Source: Tenacibaculum tangerinum
Lineage (GTDB): Bacteria > Bacteroidota > Bacteroidia > Flavobacteriales > Flavobacteriaceae
Reading direction: 5' to 3'
Assembly (NCBI RefSeq): GCF_029853675.1
Contig: NZ_CP122539.1
Location: 3,491,001 to 3,555,000 of the forward strand
Length of the DNA: 64,000 nucleotides
This document shows positions 61,028 through 64,000 of the stretch, one piece after another; position 1 is the first letter of the stretch; each line of letters begins with the position of its first letter. Under the pieces are notes generated by a model. It saw nothing but the letters and a program-made list of their open reading frames with translations, was not told where the DNA came from and did no database searches. The position numbers and the translations under genes are program-made.

Positions 61028-61750
61028 TTGAACACTTTTACTGATATTATTTTTTCGCCTGTAAACCTACCCTTAACAATTTTAGTAATGATTCTGTTGT
61101 TGTACTGGGTAGTAACGATGATATCTGGAATTGATTTTGACTTAGATGTTGATGTCGACGTAGATGTAGATATGGATGCCGATTTCGATATCGATTCAGA
61201 TTCAGGTATTGAAGGCGGAAATGCAGATTTTCACGATGTTTCAAACGCAGAGGTTACCAAAGAAGACGTACTAAAAAACAGAAAGAAACCATTAAAATGG
61301 TGGCAAGTTTTTCTCATTTATTTCAACTTTGTAGGGTTGCCATTCATGTTCACCTTTACCTGTTGGATTTTTATCTGGTGGATTTTAACAGCGGTGCTAA
61401 CCGTATTGACAGGTAGTATAAACAATAGTTTTGGTTTTGTGTTAATGCTGGCGGGATTCCTTCCTTCGTTATTCATCAATAAAATATTTACAACGCCATT
61501 TAAAAGTTTTTTCAAAAATTTGAACCAGCATGGTGATGCTCCTATCGATATTGTAGGTAGAGTGGGAGTTTCTTTGTCTAACATCAAGGACAAAAAATTA
61601 GGTTCAGCAGAAGTAAAAGCAGAGGGCACTCATTTATCAATTAATATTAAATCGTTGGACGGAAGTCCGATCCAATACAGAGAGCAAATCTTGATTATCA
61701 AACAAAGCCAAGACAAATCTTTTTATTATGCACAATCATATATCAATTAA
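61028..61750 (+). CDS. YqiJ-like membrane protein with OB-fold (NfeD-like) C-terminus
   Basis: 240 aa, TTG start at 61028, 2 nt after the pspA stop. One membrane segment near the start (LPLTILVMILLLYWVVTMIS), then an Asp-rich loop with alternating acidic and hydrophobic residues (DLDVDVDVDVDMDADFDID), two or three further membrane segments (WWQVFLIYFNFVGLPFMFTF; FGFVLMLAGFLPSLFI), and a C-terminal beta domain (DIVGRVGVSLSNI, GSPIQYREQILIIK) like the OB fold of NfeD/YqiJ. NfeD-type proteins partner with flotillins, and the flotillin gene follows 21 nt later. Confidence 0.85.
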   Translation: MNTFTDIIFSPVNLPLTILVMILLLYWVVTMISGIDFDLDVDVDVDVDMDADFDIDSDSGIEGGNADFHDVSNAEVTKEDVLKNRKKPLKWWQVFLIYFNFVGLPFMFTFTCWIFIWWILTAVLTVLTGSINNSFGFVLMLAGFLPSLFINKIFTTPFKSFFKNLNQHGDAPIDIVGRVGVSLSNIKDKKLGSAEVKAEGTHLSINIKSLDGSPIQYREQILIIKQSQDKSFYYAQSYIN

Positions 61751-61771
61751 CAACAAATAAAAAAAAGAACT

Positions 61772-63841
61772 ATGACAAACAGTTTATTACAAATTATCGG
61801 AACAGGAATAGGGCTAATTCTATTTCTTATTATTCTATACTTTGCTATCATAGCAATGTTCTACAAAAAAGTACCACAAGGACAAGCCTTGGTGCGTACT
61901 GGTTTTGGAGGAACTAAAGTAGCAACCGATAAAGGAATGTACGTAATTCCAGTGTTTCACAGAGTAGAAATCATGGATATTTCTGTAAAGAAAATCCAAA
62001 TAGAACGTTTAGGTAACGACGGATTGCTTTGTAAAGATAATATGCGAGCCGATATAAAAGTTGCCTTTTTTGTAAGAGTAAATAACGAGGTAGAATTCAT
62101 TAAAAAAGTAGCTCAAACCATAGGTTGCGACAGAGCGTCGGATATTTCGACATTAGAAGATTTATTTGAAGCTAAGTTTTCTGAAGCATTAAAAACAGTA
62201 GGTAAAAAGTTTGATTTTACAGAGTTATATGAAGCTCGTAGAGAATTTAGAGATGAAATTGTAGATATTATTGGAACCGATTTGAATGGCTACACGCTTG
62301 AAGATTGCGCAATCGATTACTTAGAGCAAACCTCAGTATCGTATTTAAAAGCAGATAATATTTTAGATGCCGAAGGAATCAAAAAAATTACCGAATTAAC
62401 TGCTGCACAGAATATCAAAGCAAACTTGATTAAAAGAGATGAAGAAAAAACCATCAGAAAGCAAGATGTAGAAGCACGTGAGGCTATTTTAGAATTAGAT
62501 AAACAATTGGCGGAAAAAGAAGAGCAACAAAAACGAGAAATTGCCAATATTAGAGCTCGCGAAGAAGCAGAAATATTAAAAGTGAATCAAGAAGAGCTGT
62601 TAAAATCTGAAACAGCAAGAATAGCAACAGAAGAAAAAGTACAGGTTGCTGAAGAAAATAAACAACGCCAAGTTATTGTAGCAGCTAAAAATAAATTGCG
62701 TACCGATGTAGTGGAAACCGAAAGAGTAGAGAAAGATAGAATGTTAGAAGCCACTGAGCGCGAACGTATTGTTACACTAGCCCAAATCGAAAAGGAAAAA
62801 GTAGTTGAAGTAGAGAAGAAGAATATACAAGATGTTATTCGCGATCGCGTAACCTTAGAAAAAGGAGTTGTTCAAGAGCAAGAGAATATGAAAGATATTC
62901 AGGCATTTAAAACAGCAGAAAGAGAAAAGCAAGTAACCATTACGTTAGCAGAAGCAAAAGCCCAAGAAGATTTAATTAAAACGATTAAAGAAGCAGAGGC
63001 ACAAAAAGAGGCAGCAAAACAAAAGGCTGAAGAAATTAATATTGAAGCACAAGCACATAAAGAAGCAAGTGAAAAAGAAGCAGAGGCTCGTAAAACATTA
63101 GCCGATGCAAAAGCAAAAGAAGAAGCTACTTTAGGAATGTCTGAAGCACAAGTAATGCATGCGAAAGCAGATGCTAGTGAACGATTTGGTACTATGGAGG
63201 CTCTTATCATAGAGAAGAAAGCGAAGGCAGAGGCAGTAGGAATTGAAGCCAAAGCAGAAGCCTTGAGAAAAGAAGGAATGGCTGAAGCAGAAATTATCAG
63301 AGAAAAAGCCTTAGCAGATGCGGCAGGAATTGAAGAGAAAGCAGCAGCAATGAAAAAACTTGATGGAGTTGGTAAAGAGCACGAAGAGTTTAAATTGCGT
63401 CTTGAGAAAGATTTAAAAGTAGACTTAGCACATATCAACATCCAAAAAGACATCGCAGATGCTCAAGCCAATGTGATTGCGCAAGCTTTAAAATCTGCTA
63501 AGATTGATATCGTAGGTGGAGAAACAATGTTCTTTGAGCAAATAATGGGACAAATTACCAAGGCGAAAGGATTGGATAAGATGATAGAAAACAGCACCAA
63601 TTTACAGGAGGTAAAAGACGCCATACTAAGTAGTGATGATGTAAAAGGAAACTTAATGGAGCGGATAAGAGATTTTGGCGTGAAATACGGAATATCTTCT
63701 GAAGATATTAAAAACGTAACGATTGCAAATTTACTAATGACCCTGAAACAAAGAGCTACCTCTGATGAAGATCAAACATTTTTAAGCAATCTCTTTAGCC
63801 TAGCAAAAGGTTTAGATATTTCTAATAAAAAAATGAGTTAG
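61772..63841 (+). CDS. Flotillin (YqiK/FloT-like)
   Basis: 689 aa. N-terminal membrane hairpin (LLQIIGTGIGLILFLIILYF), then the SPFH/Band 7 domain (~35-200; VPQGQALVRTGFGGTKV, DVKVAFFVRVNNEVEF-like) and a very long Ala/Glu/Lys coiled coil (~220-600; KAEAVGIEAKAEALRKEGMA), ending in a polar tail. Longer than common FloT (~510 aa). It forms membrane microdomains or cages. Coupled with the NfeD-like gene upstream and a large ATPase downstream, it is the membrane part of this operon. Confidence 0.95.
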   Translation: MTNSLLQIIGTGIGLILFLIILYFAIIAMFYKKVPQGQALVRTGFGGTKVATDKGMYVIPVFHRVEIMDISVKKIQIERLGNDGLLCKDNMRADIKVAFFVRVNNEVEFIKKVAQTIGCDRASDISTLEDLFEAKFSEALKTVGKKFDFTELYEARREFRDEIVDIIGTDLNGYTLEDCAIDYLEQTSVSYLKADNILDAEGIKKITELTAAQNIKANLIKRDEEKTIRKQDVEAREAILELDKQLAEKEEQQKREIANIRAREEAEILKVNQEELLKSETARIATEEKVQVAEENKQRQVIVAAKNKLRTDVVETERVEKDRMLEATERERIVTLAQIEKEKVVEVEKKNIQDVIRDRVTLEKGVVQEQENMKDIQAFKTAEREKQVTITLAEAKAQEDLIKTIKEAEAQKEAAKQKAEEINIEAQAHKEASEKEAEARKTLADAKAKEEATLGMSEAQVMHAKADASERFGTMEALIIEKKAKAEAVGIEAKAEALRKEGMAEAEIIREKALADAAGIEEKAAAMKKLDGVGKEHEEFKLRLEKDLKVDLAHINIQKDIADAQANVIAQALKSAKIDIVGGETMFFEQIMGQITKAKGLDKMIENSTNLQEVKDAILSSDDVKGNLMERIRDFGVKYGISSEDIKNVTIANLLMTLKQRATSDEDQTFLSNLFSLAKGLDISNKKMS

Positions 63842-63855
63842 AAGAATACCTGTCT

Positions 63856-63881
63856 CCGAGTATTGACTTTTCAATACTCGG
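63856..63881 (+). other. 10-bp hairpin between the flotillin and ATPase genes
   Basis: CCGAGTATTG and CAATACTCGG around ACTTTT. No T-run follows, so it may reduce read-through or protect the upstream mRNA end. Confidence 0.6.
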
Positions 63882-63927
63882 AACTTGTTTAAGGTGTTTT
63901 AAAAATTAATTTTAACTCGTATTTTGT

Positions 63928-64000
63928 ATGGATAATCAACAACTTGATGGCGGAACTTATGAGATTATTCAGAGTCGTCTTCAAAAACAAAAAAAAGAGC
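63928..64000 (+). CDS. Start of a large ATPase (DNA repair ATPase-like), cut by window end
   Basis: Only 24 codons are in the window, ATG at 63928: MDNQQLDGGTYEIIQSRLQ then KQKKE. From memory, a very large ATPase annotated as DNA repair ATPase begins this way and follows a flotillin gene in Flavobacteriia. I cannot verify this from the few residues shown. Same strand, 86 nt after the flotillin stop, with one hairpin between. Confidence 0.5.
   Translation, partial: MDNQQLDGGTYEIIQSRLQKQKKE

Overview
The window looks like a chromosomal segment of a marine-type Flavobacteriaceae bacterium (Bacteroidota). Supporting signs are the AT-rich sequence, weak Shine-Dalgarno signals, promoters of the Bacteroidota type (TTTG, about 19 nt, then TAnnTTTG) before all three tRNA loci and several genes, bacillithiol genes (bshB1, bshC), a kynurenine pathway, a fused SerB-SerA enzyme, UvrA and BatA-type proteins, and TPR-LuxR-type regulators. 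A genus (Tenacibaculum- or Polaribacter-like) is only a guess.

Layout. 1-2.0 kb: the end of an unrecognised large gene and a secreted cysteine-hydrolase-like protein. 2.5-6.9 kb: two paralogous membrane TPR regulators. 7.5-10.2 kb: a repeat-rich, gene-poor stretch with an Rrf2 regulator, its palindromic operator and a decayed OmpA gene. 10.2-15.5 kb: DUF2147, KdsC-like phosphatase, frameshifted Rossmann/DUF2520 gene, MATE pump, trans-sulfuration-type PLP enzyme, bshB1. 15.5-22 kb: tRNA-His, two tRNA-Gly, tRNA-Met, a rhomboid protease, a cold-shock gene with a long leader, and an overlooked 53-aa Cys-rich peptide with a GG-type leader. 22-28 kb: aminotransferase, YqgE, and a LytTR two-component operon with a 21-bp-period direct repeat at the position of an activator site. 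28.9-34 kb: frameshifted uvrA, an ECF-like sigma factor followed by a small ORF, nth and bcp. 34-38.3 kb: a polyamine/ATP-grasp cluster (SpeD, two lipoproteins, a glutathionylspermidine-synthase-like enzyme, and a divergent membrane spermidine synthase). 38.3-45.8 kb: housekeeping runs (esterase, PyrC-like, BatA; methyltransferase, bshC, rlmF). 45.8-46.8 kb: five tandem copies of a 202-bp hairpin-bearing repeat. 46.8-54.6 kb: large PLP enzyme, second Cys-rich GG-leader peptide, a GNAT-YoaP gene between direct repeats, SerB-SerA fusion, CXXCH lipoprotein, frameshifted IclR regulator. 54.7-59.7 kb: solitary ParA-like ATPase with an extra C-terminal domain, kynU, kmo, XRE regulator. 59.9-64 kb: a membrane-stress operon YbjN-like, PspA, YqiJ-like, flotillin, and the start of a large ATPase.

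The most interesting parts are the two orphan Cys-rich leader peptides, the polyamine/ATP-grasp cluster, and the PspA-flotillin-ATPase operon. A caution runs through the window: four otherwise normal genes (DUF2520, LpxL-like acyltransferase, uvrA, iclR-like) are each broken by a single-base change in a homopolymer. Such a pattern fits sequencing error better than real decay and should be settled before any gene is called lost.
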